Shown here: positions 1 to 7,445 of the stretch, piece by piece
Layout of the letters: each line of letters begins with the position of its first letter
Numbering within the stretch: position 1 is the first letter of the stretch
Origin: Phytohabitans sp037414955
GTDB lineage: Bacteria > Actinomycetota > Actinomycetes > Mycobacteriales > Micromonosporaceae
Assembly (NCBI GenBank): GCA_037414955.1
Contig: JBBEWH010000038.1
Coordinates: forward strand, 1 to 64,000
DNA: 64,000 bases
Direction of reading: 5' to 3'
The notes under the pieces: generated by a model
Seen by the model: the letters and a program-made list of their open reading frames with translations, nothing else
Database searches by the model: none
What the model was told of the DNA's origin: nothing
Position numbers and translations under genes: made by a program

Positions 1-30
1 CCGCGTGTCGACTTGACCGGGGCCACCCAC

Positions 31-67
31 AGGTCTTTAGAACTACTTGAGGGACGCCCTGATCATG
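31..67. repeat. Family A palindrome, right half only
   Basis: Right arm of the window's ~56-bp interspersed palindrome, ending GACGCCCTGATCATG. The left arm is missing or scrambled. It lies just before the first lipoprotein gene. The 30 bases before it could be the 3' end of an upstream gene but are too short to assign. Confidence 0.7.
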
Positions 68-114
68 GGGACCCGGCAGGTGCGGCGGTGGGCGGGCATG
101 AGAGAGTGGCCGCC

Positions 115-861
115 ATGCGTGCTGGTCGGATGGCATCCATCGTCGTCGTCGCGTCGCTCGGGCTCGGTGTCCTGACTGGCTGCCAGGTGGGAGACAGCGA
201 CAAGGCGGCGATCATCGGCGACACCTCCATCACCGAGGATCGGGTCACCGAGATCTACGAGAACGCGACCGCGGCGGCGGTGACGGCCTCGCCGTCCCCC
301 GAGGCGTCCCCGGAAGCGTCGCCGGAGCCGTCCCCGACCCCCGCCGCCGAGCGCCGCGTGACCCGGCAGAAGATCGTCAACCTGCTGGTCAGCCTCGAGC
401 TGGGCCGGCGGATCAAGCAGGAGAAGAAGCTGCCCGAGGCGCAGCAGCCGCTGGAGCCCGAGGTGGTCGCCCAGGAGCTGGGCCTGGCGGCGCAGAGCGA
501 ATACGTCCAGCTGTGGGCCGAGTGGTACAACCTGCAGACCGTCATCGCGGAGAACACGCCCCGGGTCGGGCTGACCGACGCCGGCCTCACGCTGGTCTAC
601 GAGGCGCTGGTGAAGGTCCAGGCGGTGCCGGCCGGCTGGTCGGTCGCGGAGATGAAGCAGCAGTTCGCCGGCGCCACGTTCGCCGAGGCGGCCATCCTGG
701 TGAGCACGACGCTGGGTGCCGAGGCGGAGAAGCTCGACGTGACGATCAACCCGAAGTACCAGCCGATCAGCGCCCCGATGGCGGTCAGCGCCCAGCAGAG
801 CGTGGCGTTCTACGAGATCCCGTATCTCGGCTCCGACATGGTGACCGACGTCTCGTTGTGA
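115..861 (+). CDS. SurA N-terminal-like lipoprotein
   Basis: Predicted 248-aa exported lipoprotein. The N-terminus has a basic start, a hydrophobic stretch and a lipobox LTGC, so Cys is expected to be lipidated and anchored in the outer leaflet of the membrane. Next comes GDTSITEDRV, as at the start of SurA/PrsA-type foldase N-domains, then a Pro/Ser/Glu linker of EASPEASPEP type and a helical region. No PPIase domain is visible, so a chaperone-like role is only an inference. The ATG at 115 puts the signal peptide at the N-terminus; an ATG at 130 is also possible. Its stop overlaps the mazG start by 4 bp (GTGA), which suggests translational coupling. Confidence 0.75.
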   Translation: MRAGRMASIVVVASLGLGVLTGCQVGDSDKAAIIGDTSITEDRVTEIYENATAAAVTASPSPEASPEASPEPSPTPAAERRVTRQKIVNLLVSLELGRRIKQEKKLPEAQQPLEPEVVAQELGLAAQSEYVQLWAEWYNLQTVIAENTPRVGLTDAGLTLVYEALVKVQAVPAGWSVAEMKQQFAGATFAEAAILVSTTLGAEAEKLDVTINPKYQPISAPMAVSAQQSVAFYEIPYLGSDMVTDVSL

Positions 862-1820
862 CGGCTCGGGTCGTACTCCTGGTGACGTCGCCCCGGCTGC
901 CGGCCGGGCTGATGACGGCGGCGGCGTGGGACCTGGTCCGCGCCCACCCGGTCTTCGCCGGCGCGGAGAGCGCGCAGACCGCGGCCATCGGCGGGGTCAC
1001 CGTGGTCGCGGAGGGCGCCGTCGACGCGCTGCTGGCGGCCGCCGACGAGCACGGCACGGCCGTCTGGCTCGCCGGACCGACCGGCGACGAGTCGCTGGCG
1101 CGCGAGCTCGGCCTGCGGCTGGCACGCCAGCCGGGCCGCGCGGAGCTGGAGCTGGTGTACGGCTCGTGGGACCCGCCGGGCGCCCGGCTGCTCGACGCGG
1201 TCACGGTCATGGACCGGCTGCTCTCGCCCGGCGGCGACCCGTGGAAGCGCCAGCAGACGCACGCCACGCTGGCGCAGTTCCTGCTGGAGGAGTGCTACGA
1301 GGCGTACGACGCGATCGAGGCCGGCGATCTGGCGGCGCTCCGCGAGGAGCTGGGCGACGTGCTGCTGCAGGTGGTGCTGCACGCCCGGCTCGCCGAGAAC
1401 CTGCCCGACGGGGAGCGGTGGACGGTCGACGACGTCGCCGGTGACCTGGTGGCCAAGCTGATCCGCCGCAACCCGCACGTGTTCGCGGACAACGGTGCCA
1501 CCACCCTCGAGGAGATCACGGAGAACTGGGAGCGGATCAAGCGCGCCGAGAAGTCGCGGGAGTCCGCGATGGACGGCATCGCGCTGGCCCAGCCCGCGCT
1601 CGCGCTCGCCGCCAAGGTGCTGCAGCGAGCCGAGCGGGCCGGTGTGACGGCACCGGTGCCGCCGGAACCGCCCACCGTGGAGACCGAGGACGAGCTGGGC
1701 GCGGCGCTGCTGGCCGCCGTGGCCGCGGCCCGCACCCGCGGCTTGGACGCCGAGGCCGCCCTACGCCGCGCGGTCCTGGCGCACGCAGCCAAAGTCCGGG
1801 AGGCGGAAACCCCACGCTGA
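858..1820 (+). CDS. mazG: MazG nucleoside triphosphate pyrophosphohydrolase
   Basis: 320-aa MazG family enzyme that hydrolyses (d)NTPs to NMP and PPi, usually seen as nucleotide-pool cleaning. The metal-binding helices are visible: LLEECYEAYDAI (EExxE) followed by REELGDVLLQ (EExxD), about residues 140-175. The N-terminal ~110 residues are the actinobacterial extension, and the length matches the mycobacterial protein (about 325 aa, from memory). The GTG start overlaps the upstream lipoprotein stop. Its 3' end is overlapped on the other strand by the open frame of the EamA transporter. Confidence 0.93.
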   Translation: MTARVVLLVTSPRLPAGLMTAAAWDLVRAHPVFAGAESAQTAAIGGVTVVAEGAVDALLAAADEHGTAVWLAGPTGDESLARELGLRLARQPGRAELELVYGSWDPPGARLLDAVTVMDRLLSPGGDPWKRQQTHATLAQFLLEECYEAYDAIEAGDLAALREELGDVLLQVVLHARLAENLPDGERWTVDDVAGDLVAKLIRRNPHVFADNGATTLEEITENWERIKRAEKSRESAMDGIALAQPALALAAKVLQRAERAGVTAPVPPEPPTVETEDELGAALLAAVAAARTRGLDAEAALRRAVLAHAAKVREAETPR

Positions 1821-2788
1821 CCCCCGTTGATCGAGGAAGTTTCGTGGCTATCATGTCCGGATTTATGCTGATTCGATAGCCACGAAACTTCCTCGATCAA
1901 CGCCTGGGTCAGGCGGCGGGGGTCAGCCGCCGGGAGGGTGGGGCGGGGGGTGGTTAGGGCTACCGCCAGGCCTAACGCCACCAGCAGGACGCCTCCGGCC
2001 TGGCCTGGGGCGGGCAGTTGGCCTGCCTGGAGGGCTGCGGTTACCAGGGTCGCCACCGGCATCACGCCGACGATCATGCCGGCGCGCGCCACGCCGAGCC
2101 GCTGGAGGCCGGTGAACCAGCAGACGAACGCGACCACGGTCATCCCGACCGCGAGAAACGCGAGCGTCCCGGCCTCGACGGCGGTCGGCATCCGCAGCCG
2201 GGTCGCCTCGAGCGGCACCGCGGTGACCAGCAGGAGGGGTACGGCGAGCGCGCAGCTGTAGGCGGCCACCCGCACCGCGCCCAGGCGGGGCAGGACCGCG
2301 GCGGCGAGCAGGGAGAAGAGGATCTCGCCGCCGAGCGCGCCGAGGGCGGCGAGCACGCCGACCAGATCCGTGCGGCCGGTGCCCTGCACGAGCGCGGTGC
2401 CGGCCACCACGACGGCCGCCGCGGCGACGATGCGCGCACCCGGGCGGCCACCACCCAGGAGCGGCGCCAGCAGCGCGATGCCGAGGGGCGCGGCGCCGAT
2501 CACGGTACCGACGACGGCCGCGTCGGCGTGCGGCAGCGCGACGAGGATGCAGACGTTGAACGCGGCCATGCCGGTGGCCGCGAGCACGGTGAGGATGCCC
2601 AGCTCCCGGCGGGTGAGCCGGCCCGGGCTCGGGGTCCGGCGGGCGATGGCGAACAGGATGGCCGCCGCGACCGCGTACCGGAGGCCCTGGCCGGTGAGGT
2701 GGGGGTAGTCGACGATCAGCTGGCTCAGCGAGACGGAGCTGCCGACGATCGCCATCCCGAAGACGCAGAGCAGGGCACCGGTTTTCAT
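1295..2788 (-). CDS. EamA/DMT family transporter with read-through C-terminus
   Basis: The first ~290 residues form a typical ten-helix drug/metabolite exporter with two EamA repeats; the segment PHADAAVVGTVIGAAPLGI is characteristic. The substrate is unknown. The family normally ends near 290 aa, which corresponds to about 1915. Here there is no stop there: the frame runs through palindrome C (encoding ALIEEVSWLSN) and on for about 170 residues antisense to mazG, giving 497 aa. The tail looks like antisense-coded low-complexity sequence, so the original stop was probably lost when the palindrome arrived. The ATG at 2788 is in the expected place. A spaced inverted repeat lies just upstream. 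Confidence 0.75.
   Translation of the reverse strand: MKTGALLCVFGMAIVGSSVSLSQLIVDYPHLTGQGLRYAVAAAILFAIARRTPSPGRLTRRELGILTVLAATGMAAFNVCILVALPHADAAVVGTVIGAAPLGIALLAPLLGGGRPGARIVAAAAVVVAGTALVQGTGRTDLVGVLAALGALGGEILFSLLAAAVLPRLGAVRVAAYSCALAVPLLLVTAVPLEATRLRMPTAVEAGTLAFLAVGMTVVAFVCWFTGLQRLGVARAGMIVGVMPVATLVTAALQAGQLPAPGQAGGVLLVALGLAVALTTPRPTLPAADPRRLTQALIEEVSWLSNQHKSGHDSHETSSINGGQRGVSASRTLAACARTARRRAASASKPRVRAAATAASSAAPSSSSVSTVGGSGGTGAVTPARSARCSTLAASASAGWASAMPSIADSRDFSARLIRSQFSVISSRVVAPLSANTCGLRRISLATRSPATSSTVHRSPSGRFSASRACSTTCSSTSPSSSRSAARSPASIASYAS
1825..1902. repeat. Family C palindrome (28-bp arms)
   Basis: Perfect inverted repeat: 28-bp arms at 1825-1852 and 1875-1902 around a 22-nt loop. 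The outer end is CGTTGATCGAGGAAGTTTCG. It sits between the converging mazG and EamA genes, where it could fold as a hairpin terminator for both. The EamA reading frame passes straight through it. Confidence 0.9.
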
Positions 2789-2803
2789 GCGGCTGACGCT
2801 ATG

Positions 2804-2835
2804 GCGCCATTGGACCTCTCGACAGAGCCAATGGC
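2804..2835. promoter_or_regulatory. Candidate operator upstream of the EamA gene
   Basis: Inverted repeat GCGCCATTGG, 12 bp, CCAATGGCGC, beginning 16 bp before the exporter's ATG on the minus strand. The position fits a repressor or activator site. No dedicated regulator gene is adjacent. Confidence 0.5.
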
Positions 2836-2870
2836 GCGCAGGCTTACAGGTCCAAACCCGGTTGCATGAT

Positions 2871-2886
2871 TGTGCAAGTTCGTCCC
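2871..2886. promoter_or_regulatory. TTGCA-N6-TGCAA box, copy 1
   Basis: TTGCATGATTGTGCAA, a 5-6-5 inverted repeat. The same arms and spacing recur at 4843-4858 beside the TrmB/LuxR-type regulator. It lies between the EamA gene and the secreted-protein gene, and no convincing gene starts immediately downstream. Confidence 0.45.
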
Positions 2887-3010
2887 GGCGTCATGGCGAT
2901 GATCGCCGCTCCGGTGACACGATGTGGGGGACTTGATCGCTCGACGTGCCAACGGGGGAGGTCGGCCAGGGGGCGCCGACCAACACGGCGCGGCGAGCGA
3001 GAAAGTGCCC

Positions 3011-3066
3011 CATGATCAAGGCGTCCCTCAAGTAGTAAGAACGACGTGAAGGACGCCTTGATCATG
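3011..3066. repeat. Family A palindrome
   Basis: Full copy, CATGATCAAGG to CCTTGATCATG. It begins directly after an unassigned stretch and ends 3 bp from the stop of the minus-strand secreted protein. One arm has CCC and the other AAG, so one pair is a G-U type mismatch. Confidence 0.9.
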
Positions 3067-3069
3067 GGG

Positions 3070-3696
3070 TCAAGGAATGAGTCTGACGCAGGCGCCGCAC
3101 TCCGGATCCGGTGATCGCGGCGTATCCAGGACGAACAGCACCGGCTTGCGGACCAGGGGATCGGTGACCGGGATCGGCTCCAGCACCGCTGGTTCACCCA
3201 CCGCGAATGTCAATCGCACGCACGCCATCGCGGCGGTGGGGCCGCGCATCACGCAGACGCCAACCTCTCCGGACGGGGGCGGCACCCGCATGACGGCCTG
3301 GAACGGCGTGGCGCCCTCCGGCTCGTATTCCAGCAGCGCGCTGGAGTACGCGAACGCCGTCACCTGCGAGGGCTTGAAGACGACCAGGGTGAAGGCGAAC
3401 TTGTCCCGGTACCCGCCGCACAGCGTGGCGTCGCCGAGCAGCGTGAGCTGGCCGTTGGCCTCCGTGGTGAAGCCGGTGAACTGCCCGGTGGCGCAGGACG
3501 CCGGCGTCCACTGCCGGGCCGCCGGGACCGTGGACGGCGACGGCAGCGGCGTCGACGTGGTGAGGCCGGTCGGCGTCGCCGTTACCGCGGCGAAGGCGGA
3601 CCGGCCCACGCCAGCCGCGCCGACGGCGGTGACCACAGCGATCGCGAGCGCGCCCGCGAGGGCGGCCAGGGCGACGCGCGGTATCGCGTACCGCAT
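3070..3696 (-). CDS. Secreted hypothetical protein
   Basis: 208-aa protein with a cleavable-looking signal peptide (basic MRYAIPR, then a long Ala/Val-rich core ending near SAFA) and a Thr/Pro/Ser linker. The mature part carries six cysteines, including CATG, LCGGY, VCVM, MACV and the ECGAC pair, so disulphides are likely. I do not recognise a family. It has a strong ribosome site (AGGAGAG) and lies 52 bp downstream of the TrmB/LuxR-type regulator on the same strand, so the two probably form an operon and the regulator may control it. Confidence 0.7.
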   Translation of the reverse strand: MRYAIPRVALAALAGALAIAVVTAVGAAGVGRSAFAAVTATPTGLTTSTPLPSPSTVPAARQWTPASCATGQFTGFTTEANGQLTLLGDATLCGGYRDKFAFTLVVFKPSQVTAFAYSSALLEYEPEGATPFQAVMRVPPPSGEVGVCVMRGPTAAMACVRLTFAVGEPAVLEPIPVTDPLVRKPVLFVLDTPRSPDPECGACVRLIP

Positions 3697-3708
3697 GAGT
3701 TTCTCTCC

Positions 3709-3748
3709 TTAGTACTTCTACGGCGGTATTAGTACTGCTACGGCGGTA
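3709..3748. repeat. Two tandem 20-bp repeats between regulator and secreted protein
   Basis: Units at 3709-3728 and 3729-3748 (TTAGTACTNCTACGGCGGTA) differ at one base. The array fills the gap between the regulator's TAA and the ribosome site of the secreted protein, so it lies in the intercistronic mRNA. Confidence 0.85.
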
Positions 3749-4798
3749 TTAGGAAGTGCTCTCGCCGCTGGCTTCCCGAGCGGTCGGTGGCAACGGCGCG
3801 CGGCCGGTCGCGCCCAGCAGGAGCGCCAGCTGGAAGCGGTTGTCCACGCCGAGGCGATCCATGAGGTTGCGCATGGTGTATGCGACGGTGCGGACGCTCA
3901 CCTTCAGCTCCACGGCCGCCGACTGGTCGGTGTGTCCCATCGCGAGCAGCCGGACCAGGGCCAGCTCGCGGGCGGTCAGTTCGATGGGTCGTACCCCCTG
4001 AAGACATGGATCTCGTGCCTCGGCCCAGAGGCGGTCGAACATCGCGCCCAGGGCCTGCGCCACGGTGGGGTCGCGCACCTCGACATAGCCTTTTTCGAGG
4101 TCTAGCGGGTCGGCGGGAAACAGGGCGACCCGCCGGTCGAAGAGGAGCAGCTTGAGCGGCAGCGCCTGCCGTTCCCGGTACATGCCCTCGGTGCCACCGA
4201 GGGCGACGCCGTACCACCGGTCGCCGTCGCTCGGCGGCAGGCCCAGCATGCGCAGCCGGATGCCGCGCGCCAGGATGCTGCGGTCGAGCGGGAGAGCGGC
4301 GGCGGTGGACTCCGCGTCGATGACCGGCTCGGTGTTGATGGTCAGGTGCTCGTAGCGCTCCGCGGCGACCAACTCGGCGACCCGGCGCCGGGTGATCGCC
4401 CGGGTCGGCCAGCGCCGGACCGCGATGTTTTCCAGCGCGGGCAGGCCGAGACCGCTCACCGTGGCCACGTGCCGGCGCCACCGCTCCGCGGGCGGGTCGG
4501 CGTCGCGCGGGCGCCGCAGCCGCGGCAGCACGCTCGCCAGCGCCACCGGCTCCCACGGCGCGGTCTCGGTCCGGTACGCCGTCGTGGTGCGCGCCCGCCC
4601 CGGGCGTACCGCCTCCGCGGCGACGAGCTCGTCGAGCGCCCGGTTCACCCGTTGCTGGGGGATGCCGAGCTGGCGGGCGAGGTCGTTGACGCTCTGGGTG
4701 CCCAGCGTGGACAGTGCCCGATAGATCAGATCGGCGTCTGGTGTCAGCCCCCAGCGCGTCAGTCGGGGGACCACCTCCCGTACGGCCGTCACCGACAC
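3749..4798 (-). CDS. TrmB/LuxR-type transcriptional regulator
   Basis: One-component regulator of a kind common in actinomycetes. The N-terminal winged helix resembles TrmB (IYRALSTLGTQSVNDLARQL..RVNRALDELV) and the C-terminal LuxR/GerE helix-turn-helix reads LTARELALVRLLAMGHTD followed by VSVRTVAYTMRNLMDRLGV. The middle resembles a phospholipase-D-like ligand domain and contains no phosphorylation site. The frame is open up to a TTG at 4858, but that TTG lies inside a TTGCA-N6-TGCAA box, so GTG at 4798 (or 4792) is the more likely start. The downstream secreted protein is the obvious operon partner. Confidence 0.8.
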   Translation of the reverse strand: MSVTAVREVVPRLTRWGLTPDADLIYRALSTLGTQSVNDLARQLGIPQQRVNRALDELVAAEAVRPGRARTTTAYRTETAPWEPVALASVLPRLRRPRDADPPAERWRRHVATVSGLGLPALENIAVRRWPTRAITRRRVAELVAAERYEHLTINTEPVIDAESTAAALPLDRSILARGIRLRMLGLPPSDGDRWYGVALGGTEGMYRERQALPLKLLLFDRRVALFPADPLDLEKGYVEVRDPTVAQALGAMFDRLWAEARDPCLQGVRPIELTARELALVRLLAMGHTDQSAAVELKVSVRTVAYTMRNLMDRLGVDNRFQLALLLGATGRAPLPPTAREASGESTS

Positions 4799-4842
4799 AG
4801 GAGAGCACGCACCGGCCGGCACTGGAAGAGCGGCCGAGGGTT

Positions 4843-4858
4843 TTGCAGCTTTATGCAA
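4843..4858. promoter_or_regulatory. TTGCA-N6-TGCAA box, copy 2
   Basis: On the minus strand this reads TTGCATAAAGCTGCAA, with the same arms and 6-bp spacer as the box at 2871-2886. It is about 45 bp before the preferred start of the regulator, a suitable place for autoregulation. Confidence 0.5.
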
Positions 4859-4866
4859 TCGACCCC

Positions 4867-4922
4867 CATGATCAAGGCGTCCCTCACGTGGTTCTAGCGA
4901 CTACAGGGACGCCTTGATCATG
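4867..4922. repeat. Family A palindrome
   Basis: Full copy in a divergent intergenic region, between the regulator start and the DUF885 gene. The centre is altered (GCGACTACAGGGACG), so the inner stem is weaker than in other copies. Confidence 0.88.
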
Positions 4923-4947
4923 GAGGGCGACGCGGTAGCGTCGTCGC

Positions 4948-6558
4948 ATGGCAGAGTTTGTCCCGCTCGCGGAGCGGATCGTCGAGGCGCTCCTGGAGAG
5001 CGATCCGGCCCTCGCGTCGTACGCCGGTGACCACCGGTTCGACGACCGGCTGCCCGACCTGTCCACCGACGGGGTCGCGGCGCGGGTGGCGATGCTCCAC
5101 GACGCGGGCAACGCCCTGGCCGAAGTGGACGCCGACGGGCTCGACCCGCAGGAGCAGGTGGACCACGCGGTGCTGTCCGCGCGCGTGGAGCGCGGCCTCT
5201 TCGAGGCCACCGAGGTGCGCGGATATGAGTGGGACCCGCTCGCGCACAACCCCGGCCCGCTGCTCTACGCGCTGATCGCCCGGCCGTTCGCGCCGGCCGA
5301 GGAACGGCTGGCGAGCCTCGCCGGGCGGCTCGCCGCTGTGCCGGACGCGCTCGCCACCGCACGGGCCACGCTGCGGGACTGCCCACGGGTACACGTGGAG
5401 ACCGCCGCCGGACAGTTCGCCGGCGCCGCCGCGCTGCTCCGCGACGAGCTGCCGGGCCTGCTGGCCCAGGCGCCCGGCCTGCGCGGCACGGTCACGCCGC
5501 TCGCCGAGACGGCGGCGGCCGCGCTCGACGAGTTCGCCGGCTGGTTACGCTCCAGGGTGGACAGCGCACACCGCGATCCTCGGCTCGGCCGGCGGTTGTG
5601 GGAGGCCCGACTCTGGCACACATTGGACACCGAGCTGCCCGCCGCGCAGGTGCTCGCCCGCGCCGAGGCCAACCTGGAACGGGTCACCGAGGAGATCCGG
5701 GAAGCGGCGGTCGCGCTGGTCGGTGGCCCAGCCACCGACGAGACGGTACGCCGGGCGCTGGACCGCCTCGCCGCCGAGCACCCCGACAACGCCACCATTG
5801 TGGACCTCGCCAAGGTGACGCTCGGCGAGGCGACCGATTTCGTCCGCGAGCACGAGCTGGTCTCGCTCGTCGACGACCCGTGCGAGATCCTGGAGATGCC
5901 GGAGTTCGCGCGCGGCGTGGCGGTGGCGTACTGCGACCCGCCCGGACCGCTCGAGACGGCCGACGTGCCCACGTTCTACTGCATCGCGCCCACCCCGGCG
6001 GACTGGTCGCCGGAGCGGGTGGAGTCGTTCTACCGCGAGTACAACGACCACATGATCCGGAACCTCAGCGTGCACGAGGCGATGCCGGGCCACTTCCTCC
6101 AGCTGGCGCACGCCCGGCGGTACCGGGGGTCGACCCCGGTGCGCGCGCTCGGCCTCTCCGGCCCGTTCGTCGAGGGCTGGGCCGTCTACACCGAGGAGCT
6201 GATGACGGCGTACGGCTTCGGCGGGCTGCCGATCAAGCTGCAGCAGCTGAAGATGCAGCTCCGGATGACCATCAACGCGATCCTCGACCAGCTCGTGCAC
6301 TGCGAGGGCCTGACCGAGGCGGACGCGATGGCGTTGATGACCGAGCGCGGCTTCCAGGAAGAGGGCGAGGCGGCCGGCAAGTGGCGGCGGGCGCTGCTGA
6401 CCTCGACCCAGCTCTCGACGTACTTCGTGGGCTACACCGAGGTGGCCGAGATCGCGGCGGCCCGCCCGGCCGGCACTTCACTGCGGGACTGGCACGACGC
6501 GATGCTCGCGCACGGCTCGCCGCCGCCCCGCCACCTTCGCACCCTCCTCCTCCCATGA
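4948..6558 (+). CDS. DUF885 family protein, zincin-like
   Basis: 536-aa DUF885 protein, full length for the family. The family hallmark HEAMPGHFLQLAH lies near residue 375: an HExxxGH metal-binding motif, with EGWAVYTEEL about 35 residues on as the likely third ligand. These proteins look like cytoplasmic or exported metallopeptidases, but the substrate is generally unknown. No signal peptide is seen. The ATG at 4948 follows palindrome A. The stop TGA at 6556-6558 is part of the next palindrome's TGATC end. Confidence 0.85.
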   Translation: MAEFVPLAERIVEALLESDPALASYAGDHRFDDRLPDLSTDGVAARVAMLHDAGNALAEVDADGLDPQEQVDHAVLSARVERGLFEATEVRGYEWDPLAHNPGPLLYALIARPFAPAEERLASLAGRLAAVPDALATARATLRDCPRVHVETAAGQFAGAAALLRDELPGLLAQAPGLRGTVTPLAETAAAALDEFAGWLRSRVDSAHRDPRLGRRLWEARLWHTLDTELPAAQVLARAEANLERVTEEIREAAVALVGGPATDETVRRALDRLAAEHPDNATIVDLAKVTLGEATDFVREHELVSLVDDPCEILEMPEFARGVAVAYCDPPGPLETADVPTFYCIAPTPADWSPERVESFYREYNDHMIRNLSVHEAMPGHFLQLAHARRYRGSTPVRALGLSGPFVEGWAVYTEELMTAYGFGGLPIKLQQLKMQLRMTINAILDQLVHCEGLTEADAMALMTERGFQEEGEAAGKWRRALLTSTQLSTYFVGYTEVAEIAAARPAGTSLRDWHDAMLAHGSPPPRHLRTLLLP

Positions 6559-6608
6559 TCAGGCGTCCTTCAAGTAGTTAGAACTACGTGAAGGACGCCC
6601 TGATCAAG
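6554..6608. repeat. Family A palindrome between converging genes
   Basis: Left end CATGATCAGGCG supplies the TGA stop of the DUF885 gene. The right end is altered to TGATCAAG instead of TGATCATG, so the converging lipoprotein frame is not stopped and reads through the whole element to a TGA at 6570-6572. Confidence 0.9.
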
Positions 6609-7313
6609 AAGAGGGGAGGGGCCGGGGCGGTGGTCGACCACGGTCGCGCCAGTCGGGGTCGCGAACGCGGTGGCGTCGACCGCGTCCCGGTACCGGGTCA
6701 GGGCGATGTCGACCGCCGCGCCGTTCACCACGCCCTCGAACGAGCCGAGCACACCCTCCGTGGTGATGCACGCGTCGAACTCCGAGGCCGCCGCGTTCTG
6801 TACCCGCTCGACCTGGACGCACGTCGCGTGCCGGCCCGCGACGGTGGTGTCGCTCTGGGCGACCACCGCGTCGGGGTCGAGGGCGGCCGCGGTGAGCAGG
6901 CTTACGACCACGGTCGGCGCGACCAGACCCTGCGCGCCGGCGTCCTCGAAGAGCGTCACCGCGGGCTTGTTGGCGGGCGAGGGCGGGGGCGTGACGGTGC
7001 ACCTGGTGGCGGCGCCCTCCGCGCGGCACGCCGTGGTGGCCTCCGACGTCACGGTGACCTTGCCACCTGGGTAGATGTACGCCGACCGCAGCGGCTCCTG
7101 GGCCTGCGCGATCGTGGCCGCGCGGCCGCCGGAGAGCTGGTAGTCGGCCGAATAGGTGAGCTGTCCCGAGCCGTCGAGGCGGCTGGCCAGGTCGTTGACC
7201 AATGTGGCCCGGTCGACCACCGCGCTGGCGTCGTCCATCGACTGGCAACCGCTGGCGAGGGCGGCGGCCGCCGCGAGCGGAGGCGCGAGGCGGGAGAGGA
7301 GGCGGGCACGCAT
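6570..7313 (-). CDS. Lipoprotein with repeat-derived C-terminus
   Basis: 247-aa predicted lipoprotein: MRARLLSRLAPPLAAAAALA then SGC, so the Cys near residue 23 is the lipid site. The mature part has a Cys pair around TACRAEGAATRCTV and another at HATCVQV and FDACITT. The fold resembles LppX/LprG-type or DUF6612-like lipid-binding lipoproteins, but only weakly. The last residues, LLDQGVLHVVLTT, are encoded by the family A palindrome, because the usual in-frame TGA at the element's edge is absent here. It converges with DUF885 and is divergent from eno. Confidence 0.7.
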   Translation of the reverse strand: MRARLLSRLAPPLAAAAALASGCQSMDDASAVVDRATLVNDLASRLDGSGQLTYSADYQLSGGRAATIAQAQEPLRSAYIYPGGKVTVTSEATTACRAEGAATRCTVTPPPSPANKPAVTLFEDAGAQGLVAPTVVVSLLTAAALDPDAVVAQSDTTVAGRHATCVQVERVQNAAASEFDACITTEGVLGSFEGVVNGAAVDIALTRYRDAVDATAFATPTGATVVDHRPGPSPLLDQGVLHVVLTT

Positions 7314-7445
7314 GGTCGTCAGCCTCGCCGATGGGGTCCGGCCGCCGCAACTCCGATCCGGCCGCCGGATACGCTCTGCAAGCGGAAGCGGAATCTTGAA
7401 CGGCCGCAACGCGGCGGCCTGTGAACGTTCAGTGAGGGAGTCACT

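Noticed and set aside
2894..3016. Possible 40-codon gene (MAMIAAPVTRCGG..) after the first TTGCA box
   Set aside because: No ribosome site, Arg-rich low-quality composition, and its stop is the edge of a palindrome.
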